Source: CALLPQ01 sp038531745
GTDB lineage: Bacteria; Pseudomonadota; Alphaproteobacteria; Caulobacterales; Parvularculaceae
Direction: 5' to 3'
DNA: 64,000 nucleotides
Assembly (NCBI GenBank): GCA_038531745.1
Contig: JBCBBJ010000008.1
Location: 62,001 to 126,000 of the forward strand
This document shows positions 34,542 through 44,586 of this stretch, one piece after another (position 1 is the stretch's first letter; every line of letters starts with the position of its first letter). Under the pieces are notes generated by a model. The model had not been told where the DNA came from, searched no databases, and saw only the letters and a program-made list of their open reading frames with translations. Made by a program: the position numbers and the translations under genes.

Positions 34542-35327
34542 TCAGGAACCCGCGCGGATCAGGTCAATCTCTTGTTTCAGCTCTCGAATGCGGGTGCCGT
34601 CAGCCGGGTGCGTTGACAAAAATTCTGGCGGGCTTGAGCCGTCGCCCTTGGCCTGGGCCATCTTTTCCCAAAACCGCACAGCCTCATCGGGGTTATAGCC
34701 AGCACGCACCATATAGCGCAGGCCAACCTTGTCGGCTTCGGATTCATGGCTACGCGAAAAGGGGAGCGCATTGCCAACTTGCGCCCCAAGGCCCAGCGCG
34801 GTCATCCATAGATTGGCGTTCGCCGAACCGCTTAGCGCCGAGCCGGCCAGTGACAATCCAAACTGGGTTTGGGCCGCGCGGCCTGCGCGTTTTGAGGCAT
34901 GCTCATAATTCACATGGGCAACCTCATGGCCCATAACGGCGGCAATCTGATCATCATTTTCCATGAGGTCAAGAATACCGGTGTAAAAGCCGATTTTTCC
35001 GCCTGGCAACGCAAAGGCGTTGAGTTGATCGGACTGGAACACCCGCACCTCCCACTCCGCCGGATTGCCGCCCGCCGCAGCGATAATGCGCGGGGCCACC
35101 CGGTTCATGCGGTTCACATAGGCGGGATCACTGGAAAGCTGTTCGGCTTGCTTAATCCCCGACCAAGCCGATAGAGCCGCTGCCTGAACCTGCTCCGGCG
35201 GCGGGGCAAAGGCCTGATCCAGCGACGCGCACGCCGTGGCACCAATTGCCGCAAGCAGCCCGAGAAGCCCTAACCCGGTTTGCTTTTTCGTATGCCCCCA
35301 ACGAAACGCTTGTTGTTTTGACCCCAT
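34542..35327 (-). CDS. M48 family zinc metalloprotease
   Basis: 261 aa from MGSKQQAF, preceded by GGAGGG; a TTG four codons upstream is less likely. Zinc motif HEVAH (in MGHEVAHVNYEHASKRAG) and third ligand Glu in SHESEADKVGLRYMVRAGYNPDEA, as in BepA/LoiP/HtpX relatives. An N-terminal hydrophobic segment ends in ATAC, perhaps a weak lipobox, so it is periplasmic and probably lipid-anchored. It likely works in outer-membrane quality control. Confidence 0.88.
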   Translation of the reverse strand: MGSKQQAFRWGHTKKQTGLGLLGLLAAIGATACASLDQAFAPPPEQVQAAALSAWSGIKQAEQLSSDPAYVNRMNRVAPRIIAAAGGNPAEWEVRVFQSDQLNAFALPGGKIGFYTGILDLMENDDQIAAVMGHEVAHVNYEHASKRAGRAAQTQFGLSLAGSALSGSANANLWMTALGLGAQVGNALPFSRSHESEADKVGLRYMVRAGYNPDEAVRFWEKMAQAKGDGSSPPEFLSTHPADGTRIRELKQEIDLIRAGS

Positions 35328-35615
35328 GGGTCCCTCCAAATAACTGCCTTGCCAAGGATAATAAGGGGCAACACCGCCGCTGACAAACAGTCACCGCCGT
35401 GAGGAGAGGTTTTTTTCTTGGGCTGGCGTTGGCAATTATCGCATTTTCTCAACCGGTTAGGGCGAACCCCAAATACACAGGATCGCAGTCCACAGGCGCG
35501 CCGCAGCCCTTGATCGCCGCTGGACTTCATCGATCCGGCCACTTATTACCGGCGTTCGAGATCGCAGGCGGCCAATCGGGGGCGCGGGCGCGCGCAAGGA
35601 TGGTCTGGTCCAGCC

Positions 35616-38600
35616 ATGAGTAAACGAGATCTGTTGTTTGTGTTGGGCCCACCGGGGACGGCGACAGGTCGGGTGCGCGACGCCTTATTGCTGGCCACCG
35701 ACCGCAAAGTCACCGGCAAAAAAGCTGACCAGGATGCCGCCGGGCCTACTGCGCTCGACACAATCAATCGCAATCTGATCGACAAATTAAGGCTCAACCC
35801 CGACAGCCCGCAAACTCTGTCGCCCGCGCACTTACGCGGTCAGACCTTTCGTGAGGACAGGATTGCGGCGCGCAAGGCGCTCTTTACCCTCGCTAAAGAC
35901 GATTTTCCGCTGGTCTATACGCACCCCCTGGCGGCCAGCTTGTTGCCCTTCTGGCAAGGGGTTGTTGATGACACGGATATCCGGCTCCTCACCTGTGTCG
36001 TGGCGGTCAATCCCCTTCAAACCCTCGATGAGGTTAATGATCCCGATAAATCCGATGCCGATCAGCACACGCGCGAGACCCTTGCCCGGTGGACCCAATC
36101 AATGTTCCACGCCCTGCGTGATGCGGACAAGAACACCGGCATCATTGCCTATCCAGCTTTCCTGACCGAGCCCACGCGAACCCTTGGCCAGGCGATGGAA
36201 CGCCTACCAGAGAAATGGACTGGTACCCTTCGCGAAAATGCCAGCAAGATTGATGAAAAAATCATTGCGCCCAACCGCGACGGGCTTGCCTATACCAACA
36301 AGGACTTGCACGACACGCAAGCCGTGCCGGGCTTCATAAAAACACTGTACACAGATCTTTTGAAAGCTAGCGATCCGACACAGGATTTCTTGCTTGACGA
36401 TGTGTTGGAAGCGTTTTCAGCGCGCTCAGAAATTGATTTCTTCCTGTCGGCGTTTGGTGCAGCCACACGCGATAAGCAGAAGCTGATCAGCCGGGTAAAG
36501 GCCCTTGAGACTGAGATACGTACACTGACGAGCCTTGGCGAGAAGTCAAAGCTCGCATTGGAAAAAGCCGAGGCAAGCCGACAATCTTTGCTAAGCGAAA
36601 ATCGCGCCCTGACCGGGAAAATCACGACGCTCACCGCCGACGTTGCCGCCGCAAAACAGAGCAACAATGAGCAAGTGGGCACGTTAAGTGAGAAGAACGA
36701 AGCGCTGAGCCGGTCGCTGGAAGAAAATGATCAGGCGCTGGCCCATCTCCAAACCCTGCTCGAACAAAACAGATTGGAATTTACGGCGCGCGAAAAAGAG
36801 CTGACCGGCGAAAATGCGCGTCTGTCGCAACAGGCCGATGCAGAAACCCGGCTTGCCAAGGCCATGAAACGCGAGCGTGCCCAGGACCAACAACGCTTTA
36901 ACATGGAACGGGCTTCGTGGATTAAACAGCAGCGCCAAACCGCGAAGGATTATCAGGACGTCGTGGCGAGCCTGCGCACCGGCGCGATGCCCAGTTTGGA
37001 CGCTGGCTCAGGCAACGGGGAAGAAAGACCGGACCAGGGTGAGCAAGATAGTGGCGCGGCAACCGGCGGCGACGCGCTTTCCAATGCGCTCAATTCGGCC
37101 GAAAGTCGCATCAGCGCCCTTGATGCCGACAAAGCCAATGCCGAGAGCCGGGCCCGTAAACTTGAGCAGGAGAAGGCAAAAACCGAAGCCCGTGCGCGCG
37201 ATGCTGAACGCACACTCATTGATCAGGAAGCACGTCTCGCCGAATTGGAACTGGAAGCACAGGCCGCCCGCGAGGAAGTGGACGCCCTCAAGCAGTCAAC
37301 CTCGTGGAAGATCAGTGCACCCGTTCGCGGCGCAAAGACGGCCATGGCCTCCCCGCGCGAAATGGTAAAATCCATCATCCGGCGCCCGGCCGCGTTGGCA
37401 GCGGTACCGGGTCAAAAAAAAACTAGGCTAAACGGCATCCGGGCAAAGACCCCGGCCTCGGCACGGGCAATCGTCAAGACCGGTCTTTTTACGACCCTGC
37501 CATTTTTGTTTTCTGGTACCGGTGCGTACCAGCGCTGGCGCGTCCAAAAAACAAGTAAGAATAATGACGATAACAGCGCGGTATCATCACCATCACACGA
37601 TAAGAGTGCTGCCCCGGCTCTTGAGACAAACAGCGCCAAAACCGAACCAGTGCTTTCGCCCATTCACGACAAGCGCACTGCGCCAACACCGGGAGCACCC
37701 GACGAAGCTAAGAAAGTGCGCGCCATCGCATTTTACCTGCCGCAATTTCATGAGATTCCCGAAAATACCAAATGGTGGGGCGATGGGTTTACCGAGTGGA
37801 GTAATGTTAAACCTGCACGTCCTCAATTTAAGGATCATTATCAGCCCCATGTTCCCGGGAAGCTTGGCTATTACGATCTTGCGAAAGACCCGGACATCTT
37901 TCACCGGCAGGCAGCATTGGCCCAACTCTATGGCCTGTCAGGCTTTGCCTTTTACTTCTATTGGTTCGGTGGCAAACGGTTGTTAGAAACACCGATACAA
38001 CGGGTACTGAAGGACCCGTCGATCAATTTGCCCTTTTGTCTTTGCTATGCCAATGAAAATTGGAGTCGGCGTTGGGACGGAGCCGACCACGAAATCCTGA
38101 TCGCACAAAATCATTCGCCGGAGGATGATCTCGCTTTTATCAGTCATATTGCGCAATATATGCGAGACGAGCGGTATATCAGAATTGATGGCAAGCCCCT
38201 CCTCATCGTCTATCGCCCGGGCCTATTGCCATCGGCACGCGACACCGCAGAGCGCTGGCGCCAATGGTGTCTCGATAACGGGATCGGCGACATCTACCTT
38301 GCCTACACCCAAGGGTTTGAAAAGCTACCGCCGAGCATGTTTGGCTTTGACGCAGCGATTGAGTTTCCGCCCAACAATCACGGCCTAACGGGCAACCCTA
38401 ATCTCGTGCCCCCCAACGCGGAGGATTTTGCGGGTAAGGTGTTTGACTGGCGCGATCTGGTCAAACGGTCACATCATTATCCGCCTGCGCATTATAAACT
38501 GTTTCGCGGGGTTAATCCGTCGTGGGACAATACGGCCCGGCGCGGCGCACGCGGGACCGTTCTTTTGAACAGCAGCCCAGCGCTTTATCAGGAATGGCTG

Positions 38601-40976
38601 ACCAATGCGGTAACCGATACGTGCCAACGGATTGCCAGCCCCGATGAACGCCTTGTCTTTATTAATGCGTGGAACGAATGGGCAGAGGGCGCGCATTTGG
38701 AGCCCGACGAAAAATATGGATATGCGTGGCTGGAGGCAACGCGGCGGGCGGTTGTGGCCGACGAGACCGCAAAGGAAGCACCAAAGAGGCCGCTAAACGG
38801 GGCAAGCCCAGCAGCAACCTTCAATAGCGCACACCACAAGCAGCGAGAGCCAGCCCATATTAGAGCAGCGGAGCAAGGGGCCCTGAACGACGAGGCCGAT
38901 GATAGTGATGTCCTCTTCCCGGGTGAACGAGATGCGGCTGCGAAAAAAAAAATCCTGATCGTCATTCATGATCTCTTCCGCCACGGGGCCCAGTTTGGAG
39001 CGCTGAATATGGCCAAAACCCTGAAGGAGCGGTTTCACCGCGAGGTGACGGTTATCGCCGGCAAAGACGGCCCCTTGCGCGGACATTTTGAAGCCGTTTG
39101 CCCGCTGATTATCCTTGAAGAGACGAATGAGGCGAGCAAAATAGCGGATGCGCTCGATACCCTGACGCGCGACGGCTATCACCACGCCATGGTCAACTCC
39201 TCCGCCTCGGGATGGATTGCGCCCTTCCTGAAAGAGGCGAACATCACCTTTATCGGCCTTGTCCACGAGATGGAGACCATTGTCAGGTCCATGGGGCTGG
39301 AAGACAATTTGAAAGCGTTTGACGAGTACGGCGCTGCAACGATCTTTCCGGCAACACTTGTGAAAGATCAGACGGCGGCGTTTTTACCGCGCGGTACCTG
39401 GCGTAACCCGGTCATCGCCCCGCAAGGTCTTTATAAATCAGATATCTTGATCGGTGAAAACGAACAGTCCCTCAACCGGGCAAAGGAAAAGGCGCGCGAA
39501 AAAATCGCTGGTCGCCACGGCTTTCCAGAAACGGCTGTGGTTTTTTTAGGGGTGGGTTTTGGTGACAGCCGCAAAGGTATCGATTTTTTTGTTGATTGGG
39601 CGCTGGCGACAATCAAAGTGCACCCCGCCGCCCATTTTATTTGGCTCGGTGACCTCCATCAAGAAATGCGCCCCGGCGTTGAAAAGCGGTTGCGCGCGCA
39701 CGGGTCCGTCGCCGGGCGGATCCATCTGCCGGGTTTTGTGACGCAAACGCAGGATTATTATTTGGCTGCGGATGTTTATGTCCTCTCCTCACGCGAAGAC
39801 CCGTTTCCCTCCACGGTGTTGGAAGCGTTCGCATGCGGTGTCCCGGCGGTGCTTATGCGCGGGACCAGCGGGATTGAGGCGTTAAACAACGAGCCTTGCG
39901 TACACGTCTTTGAGGGCGAGGGCGCCGATGCCTTTATTGACGCGTGCAAACCCTGGATTGAAAATCGTGCGGCAGCACGCGCCGCAGGAGAAAGCGGCAC
40001 CGCCCTTATTAAAACACAATTTGGCTTTGTGAGCTATCTCGGCTCACTGCTCGCCCATCTTGATACTGATCATGCCAGCGTCAGCGCCATCGTTCCCGGC
40101 TATAATTACGAGGATTATATCGAAAAGCGCCTCGCCTCCATTATTAATCAAACCCATCCGCCGCGCGAGATCATTTATCTTGATGACGCCTCGACGGACG
40201 ATAGCCTTGCCAAAGCGCGGCAACTCCTCGCCGAAAGCGGGATTAATCACCGGGTACTGAGCAATCAGACCAATAGCGGCATGGTCTTTCGCCAGTGGCA
40301 AAAAGGCGTTGCCGAGGCCAATTTTCCGCTGTGTTGGATTGCCGAAGCTGACGACTGGGCCGATGAGCACTTTATCGCCCGGTTGGCCCCAAAATTTCTC
40401 AAAACTGAGACTGTCCTTGCCTATTGCGATTCCCGGCAGATTGACGGCGATGGCACCGTCATCGCGCCGGACTATCGGTATTATGTGAAAGACATCTCGC
40501 CAACCCGCTGGGAGACCTCCTTCAGCGACAACGGCACGGCGCAAGTTTGCGCAAGCCTATCGGCCAAGAATGCCATTCCCAATGTGTCCGCCGCGCTCAT
40601 GCGGACCGCACCCCTGCGCGCTGTCCTCGATCAACATTTGGATCGGCTCCAAACCCTACGCACGGCTGGCGACTGGCTTGTTTATGTGCATCTGCTGCAG
40701 GCGGGCGATCTCGCTTTTGAAAGCACGCCCCTAAACTATCACCGGCGCCATGAGAACAGTGTCACTATCAGCCAGTTTTCCCTTGATGATCTTTCCGAAA
40801 TCGCCGCGATGCAGGCTTACATCGGTGAACATTTTCCGATTACCGCTGATCAGCGTGCCCGGGCCCGGCGCTATCTCAATCATCTGATTGAGCATTTTGA
40901 CATGCGCGGCCAATACACCGATACACAGCTTGACGCCGCAATGCATGGCACCACTGCGGGCGCGGCACCCCAATGA
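35616..40976 (+). CDS. Giant multidomain glycosyltransferase (WbsX + GT4 + GT2)
   Basis: 1786 aa. Residues 1-290: sulfotransferase-like P-loop domain starting LLFVLGPPGTATG, with the usual basic/Ser residues of the PAPS loop replaced, so possibly inactive. About 295-570: long coiled coil rich in Ala, Glu and Lys. About 700-1042: WbsX / glycoside-hydrolase-99-like domain (AFYLPQFHEIPENTKWWGDG; YANENWSRRWDG; FINAWNEWAEGAHLEP). About 1109-1480: GT4 with FLGVGFGDSRKGIDFF and SSREDPFPSTVLEAFACGVP. About 1486-1786: GT2 with SAIVPGYNYEDYI and AEADDWAD. First gene of the polysaccharide locus, probably assembling several sugar linkages. Product unknown. Confidence 0.87.
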   Translation: MSKRDLLFVLGPPGTATGRVRDALLLATDRKVTGKKADQDAAGPTALDTINRNLIDKLRLNPDSPQTLSPAHLRGQTFREDRIAARKALFTLAKDDFPLVYTHPLAASLLPFWQGVVDDTDIRLLTCVVAVNPLQTLDEVNDPDKSDADQHTRETLARWTQSMFHALRDADKNTGIIAYPAFLTEPTRTLGQAMERLPEKWTGTLRENASKIDEKIIAPNRDGLAYTNKDLHDTQAVPGFIKTLYTDLLKASDPTQDFLLDDVLEAFSARSEIDFFLSAFGAATRDKQKLISRVKALETEIRTLTSLGEKSKLALEKAEASRQSLLSENRALTGKITTLTADVAAAKQSNNEQVGTLSEKNEALSRSLEENDQALAHLQTLLEQNRLEFTAREKELTGENARLSQQADAETRLAKAMKRERAQDQQRFNMERASWIKQQRQTAKDYQDVVASLRTGAMPSLDAGSGNGEERPDQGEQDSGAATGGDALSNALNSAESRISALDADKANAESRARKLEQEKAKTEARARDAERTLIDQEARLAELELEAQAAREEVDALKQSTSWKISAPVRGAKTAMASPREMVKSIIRRPAALAAVPGQKKTRLNGIRAKTPASARAIVKTGLFTTLPFLFSGTGAYQRWRVQKTSKNNDDNSAVSSPSHDKSAAPALETNSAKTEPVLSPIHDKRTAPTPGAPDEAKKVRAIAFYLPQFHEIPENTKWWGDGFTEWSNVKPARPQFKDHYQPHVPGKLGYYDLAKDPDIFHRQAALAQLYGLSGFAFYFYWFGGKRLLETPIQRVLKDPSINLPFCLCYANENWSRRWDGADHEILIAQNHSPEDDLAFISHIAQYMRDERYIRIDGKPLLIVYRPGLLPSARDTAERWRQWCLDNGIGDIYLAYTQGFEKLPPSMFGFDAAIEFPPNNHGLTGNPNLVPPNAEDFAGKVFDWRDLVKRSHHYPPAHYKLFRGVNPSWDNTARRGARGTVLLNSSPALYQEWLTNAVTDTCQRIASPDERLVFINAWNEWAEGAHLEPDEKYGYAWLEATRRAVVADETAKEAPKRPLNGASPAATFNSAHHKQREPAHIRAAEQGALNDEADDSDVLFPGERDAAAKKKILIVIHDLFRHGAQFGALNMAKTLKERFHREVTVIAGKDGPLRGHFEAVCPLIILEETNEASKIADALDTLTRDGYHHAMVNSSASGWIAPFLKEANITFIGLVHEMETIVRSMGLEDNLKAFDEYGAATIFPATLVKDQTAAFLPRGTWRNPVIAPQGLYKSDILIGENEQSLNRAKEKAREKIAGRHGFPETAVVFLGVGFGDSRKGIDFFVDWALATIKVHPAAHFIWLGDLHQEMRPGVEKRLRAHGSVAGRIHLPGFVTQTQDYYLAADVYVLSSREDPFPSTVLEAFACGVPAVLMRGTSGIEALNNEPCVHVFEGEGADAFIDACKPWIENRAAARAAGESGTALIKTQFGFVSYLGSLLAHLDTDHASVSAIVPGYNYEDYIEKRLASIINQTHPPREIIYLDDASTDDSLAKARQLLAESGINHRVLSNQTNSGMVFRQWQKGVAEANFPLCWIAEADDWADEHFIARLAPKFLKTETVLAYCDSRQIDGDGTVIAPDYRYYVKDISPTRWETSFSDNGTAQVCASLSAKNAIPNVSAALMRTAPLRAVLDQHLDRLQTLRTAGDWLVYVHLLQAGDLAFESTPLNYHRRHENSVTISQFSLDDLSEIAAMQAYIGEHFPITADQRARARRYLNHLIEHFDMRGQYTDTQLDAAMHGTTAGAAPQ

Positions 40977-40986
40977 TGGTTTGAAG

Positions 40987-43900
40987 ATGTTTGGCGGTAG
41001 GCATAGACAAAAACTGGCAGATCGCATGGCGGAAGCCCGTGCGCTTTTCGATGCGGCGTGGTACCGGGCGGCCTATCCGGATGTGGCTGAGTTAGGGATT
41101 GATCCGTTCACCCACTTTATTGAAGCTGGCGCCTTAGAAGGGCGCGACCCTTCCCCGCTCTTTGATACGGATTATTATCGCAGCAATAATCCTGATCTTG
41201 ACGCATTTCCAGATCCGCTGATCGCCCACTTTATCGATTGCGGCGGCCTCGAGGGGCGCGATTGCAACCCGCTCTTTAAGACGCAAGTCTATCTTGATCA
41301 GTACCCGGATGTGCGCGAAAGCGGAGACAACCCGTTCCTCCATTACCTAAACAGCGGCGGTATTGAAGGGCGTGACACAGGCACCTTCTTTGACAGTCAG
41401 TATTATCTCGATACCAACCCCGACATCGCTGAGCAGGGGTTGAACCCGCTCAAGCATTTTTTGCTAGCCGGCCATGCGGAAGGGCGCAACCCGAACCGTC
41501 TGTTTTCAGTCGAATGGTACCTGACAAGAAATCCGGACGTGGCGGAAGCGGGTCTCAACCCGGCGATCCACTATCAACGCACCGGTGGCACGGAGGGACG
41601 CAGCTGCCACCCGCTATTTGACGGCGCCTATTATCAATCGCTCTACGCGGATGTTTATGAGAGCGGACTTTCTCCCCTTGACCATTATTTACGCATTGGC
41701 CGCGGCGAAGATCGCCGTCCCCATCCCTTGTTTGATCCCCATCATTATCGGCGAGCGGTGGAGGATGACAATCGTCTTTCGGACGTGGGTTATGATCCGT
41801 TAGCGCATTATCTGGAAAATGGTGGCGCAGCGCTTATCAATCCGCATGCGCTGTTTGATAGCGCCCACTACCTGAAACAAGTTGATGATACCGCTGGCGA
41901 TATCATTCCGCTCGTCCATTACATGATGCTGGACAGCACGATCAATATTTCGCCCACGCCGCTTTTCGATCCGGCCTATTACCGTGAACAGCGCGGTGCC
42001 TATTTGAACGAAAGCCGGGCCTTACTGGCTGACTATATTGTTGATGGGGCCGCGGCCCATATCGATCCGCACCCACTCTTTCAATCCTGGTGGTATGCGC
42101 AACACCATATGGCCGCCGGTGCGCACCCTGGCTCCCCCCTGGAGCATTTCGTTGGCGATGACACCGGCCTTAGCCCCAATCTCTACTTCCTGAGCGATTG
42201 GTATCGCGCACAGAACCCAGATATCTCCGCAGACGGAACACATCCGTTCGCGGCCTATGTGACCCATGTGAGCGCACTCATCAATGATTTGCACAATGGT
42301 ACACCCACTGACCACAGGATCAGGCCAAACCCCTGGTTCGATGCGGGCTGGTATCTGACTGAAAATCCTGATGTCCTGGGTGCTGGTGAAGATCCGCTGG
42401 CGCATTATATGACAACAGGTTTTCGCGAAGGCCGCCGCCCCAGCCCGGACTTCGATGCGCGTTGGTACCGCGAAACCTATACCGAAATTGGCGACGGTGA
42501 TCCGTTGGCGCACTATCTCGAGGGCGGTGCTAAACTCGGCTATGCCCCAAACCCCGCCTTCAATGCCCAGTTAACTGCGGCAACTGGTGATCCCGATGTG
42601 TCGGTCATGTTCAGTAAAAAAGGCAAACCGAAAATTGATCCGCGTCAGCGCCAATTACTTGCCGCGTCGTCACTTTTTGATGCGGCGTGGTACCGCGAGA
42701 AATATTTGACCCCGGCGGGAACCGATATGGACCCGGTGGACCATTACCTCACATTTGGCGCACATCTTGGGTATAATCCAAGCGAACGCTTTAACACCAA
42801 AGCCTACCGTTCCCTCAATCATGATTTGCGCAGCGCCGCCATTAACCCCCTCCTCCATTATATTCAGCATGGTCGATTTGAGGGGCGCCATGCCACCAAG
42901 GAAAACCGGGACAATGAGGTTGAAGCGTTTCGTTTTAGTCCACCTGAATATGGGCCGGTCACCGATATTCTGAAATATGATAGCGACGTTGCGGCGCCGG
43001 AAACACTGACCGAAACGATTTGCCTGCATCTGCACCTGTTTCACACCGACATGGCTGATGAATTCAGTACCATGATCAATTTTTTGACGGTGCCATTTAC
43101 TCTGGTTGTTAGCATTCAACTCGGTGAAGATGTTGATCGCTGGAAAGACTATTTTACCGATCAAATCACTCATGCCGAAAACGTTATTGTCAAAGCATGC
43201 CCCAATCAGGGCAGAGATGTGCAACCGTGGCTCGTTGCCTTTGCTGACGAAATCGCCGCGCACGATCTGTTTTGTCATATCCACACGAAAAAATCGGGAT
43301 ACAATAAATTCCAACGCTCATGGCGGCGGTATCTGGCCCATACACTCTTCGGCGAAAAGACCATCGTTAATCAAATTCTGTCGCTCTTTGCGGATGATCC
43401 CACGGTGGGTCTCGTCTTTCCAGCCTATTTCTACATCCTGCGCAATCAACCGAACTATGGCAAAAATTTTGACGCCTATGAGCGGCTTTATGCCATGCTG
43501 TTTGGTGATGTACCCGATACGGAATGTCCGGATTATCCAGCGGGATCGTTCTTTTGGGCGCGTTCGGCAACACTTGAGCCACTCTTCAATCTACAATTGA
43601 CTGTTGATGATTTTGACACCGAAGATGGCCAGGTTGATGGCACCATGGCCCATGCGTTGGAACGTATTTTGGGCGCGCTCCCTGACGTAACGGGCCATAC
43701 AAAGCGCTGCATTGCGGTTGATATCCCGTTCGACCTTGTGCGGTATATTCATCCGGCCCGGGTTGAGACATTAAACCCATCCCTCATGCTGCCAGCCTCT
43801 TTTGAGATATCGCCAAAAGCGACGCCGCCGGCAAGCCTAAAAAGTAAACGCATTGCCGTTTATTCAGCGATTAGCGGGGGCTATGAAGACCTCGTTCGTC

Positions 43901-44586
43901 CCTTGACCATTGACGACCAAGTTGATTATTTTCTGTTTACTGATCAACCAGCCCGCTACGATCCCGATTGGGCAACGGTTATCGAAACCCCCTTTATAAG
44001 CCATAAACCCGTACGCACCGCCCGCTACGCCAAAACCCATCCGCATTTCTGGTTCCCGGATTATGATTATGCAATTTGGCTGGATGCGAATGTGCTGCCA
44101 GTGGCGTCGCTCCTCCCGTATGTGGCACAGCTGGAGGGGACAGGCTATGAAGCGGCCTTTATCCAGCACCCCTTGCGTTATAATTGCATGGAAGAAGGCG
44201 GTGAACTGATCAAGTTTAACCTTGATGATCAAGCAATTATCGAAGAACAACTAATGCGCTATGGGCGGTATACTGATATTTTTGGTGAGGAACTGATTGA
44301 AACAAATTTCTTTATCTGCCGCCCGCAGTTGGCCACAACTAGGGCGTTCTTTACCCATTGGTGGTCCGAGCTAAACCGATATTCCCACCGCGATCAGCTC
44401 AGCATCAATTATGCGATCCTGCAAACCGGCTTAAACTGGCGACCAATATTTGACGATAACCAGTCACTACGTGACTCCTCCGACTTTTTCCTGTTGGAAC
44501 ATGAAATGCCAAATCGCGATCAGTTTATCAGTAAGATTAAATCGCAATTAGAAATGCCAACGCAACCGGTGCGTGCAGCGTCATGA
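40987..44586 (+). CDS. Repeat-containing protein with RgpF and DUF616 glycosyltransferase domains
   Basis: 1199 aa from MFGGRH, 11 bp after the upstream stop; the frame is open further but runs into the previous gene. Residues 20-638 are 15 tandem repeats of about 38 aa. About 677-935: rhamnan-synthesis RgpF domain (HLHLFHTDMADEF; NQGRDVQPWLV; CHIHTKKSGYNKF). About 954-1170: DUF616/MUCI70-type transferase domain (IAVYSAISGGYEDL; YAIWLDANVLP; TNFFICRP). No signal peptide, so it is cytoplasmic. A role in rhamnose-containing polysaccharide assembly fits with rfbBDAC downstream. Confidence 0.82.
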   Translation: MFGGRHRQKLADRMAEARALFDAAWYRAAYPDVAELGIDPFTHFIEAGALEGRDPSPLFDTDYYRSNNPDLDAFPDPLIAHFIDCGGLEGRDCNPLFKTQVYLDQYPDVRESGDNPFLHYLNSGGIEGRDTGTFFDSQYYLDTNPDIAEQGLNPLKHFLLAGHAEGRNPNRLFSVEWYLTRNPDVAEAGLNPAIHYQRTGGTEGRSCHPLFDGAYYQSLYADVYESGLSPLDHYLRIGRGEDRRPHPLFDPHHYRRAVEDDNRLSDVGYDPLAHYLENGGAALINPHALFDSAHYLKQVDDTAGDIIPLVHYMMLDSTINISPTPLFDPAYYREQRGAYLNESRALLADYIVDGAAAHIDPHPLFQSWWYAQHHMAAGAHPGSPLEHFVGDDTGLSPNLYFLSDWYRAQNPDISADGTHPFAAYVTHVSALINDLHNGTPTDHRIRPNPWFDAGWYLTENPDVLGAGEDPLAHYMTTGFREGRRPSPDFDARWYRETYTEIGDGDPLAHYLEGGAKLGYAPNPAFNAQLTAATGDPDVSVMFSKKGKPKIDPRQRQLLAASSLFDAAWYREKYLTPAGTDMDPVDHYLTFGAHLGYNPSERFNTKAYRSLNHDLRSAAINPLLHYIQHGRFEGRHATKENRDNEVEAFRFSPPEYGPVTDILKYDSDVAAPETLTETICLHLHLFHTDMADEFSTMINFLTVPFTLVVSIQLGEDVDRWKDYFTDQITHAENVIVKACPNQGRDVQPWLVAFADEIAAHDLFCHIHTKKSGYNKFQRSWRRYLAHTLFGEKTIVNQILSLFADDPTVGLVFPAYFYILRNQPNYGKNFDAYERLYAMLFGDVPDTECPDYPAGSFFWARSATLEPLFNLQLTVDDFDTEDGQVDGTMAHALERILGALPDVTGHTKRCIAVDIPFDLVRYIHPARVETLNPSLMLPASFEISPKATPPASLKSKRIAVYSAISGGYEDLVRPLTIDDQVDYFLFTDQPARYDPDWATVIETPFISHKPVRTARYAKTHPHFWFPDYDYAIWLDANVLPVASLLPYVAQLEGTGYEAAFIQHPLRYNCMEEGGELIKFNLDDQAIIEEQLMRYGRYTDIFGEELIETNFFICRPQLATTRAFFTHWWSELNRYSHRDQLSINYAILQTGLNWRPIFDDNQSLRDSSDFFLLEHEMPNRDQFISKIKSQLEMPTQPVRAAS
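41044..42900 (+). repeat. Fifteen in-frame repeats of about 38 residues
   Basis: Each unit follows LFD-x3-YY-x3-NPDV-x4-NPL-x-HY-x3-G-x2-EGR-x-P-x-P. Copies 1-6, 12 and 15 are well kept; copies 7-11 are eroded and lose the EGR and NPDV parts. The DNA copies have diverged enough that recent duplication by slippage is unlikely. This repeat occurs, as far as I recall, in glycan-locus proteins of several alphaproteobacteria, with no known function. Confidence 0.85.

Noticed and set aside
35399..35623. GTG-started 74-codon frame whose first 22 residues look like a signal peptide (MRRGFFLGLALAIIAFS)
   Set aside because: No ribosome binding site, the rest has no protein-like pattern, and the 3' end overlaps the next gene. 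It may be a remnant or chance; peptide or ribosome-profiling data would be needed.
41044..42900. Repeat region considered as a recent tandem DNA duplication or CRISPR-like array
   Set aside because: The periodicity is in the protein; the DNA copies are too diverged, and unit lengths vary by several codons.
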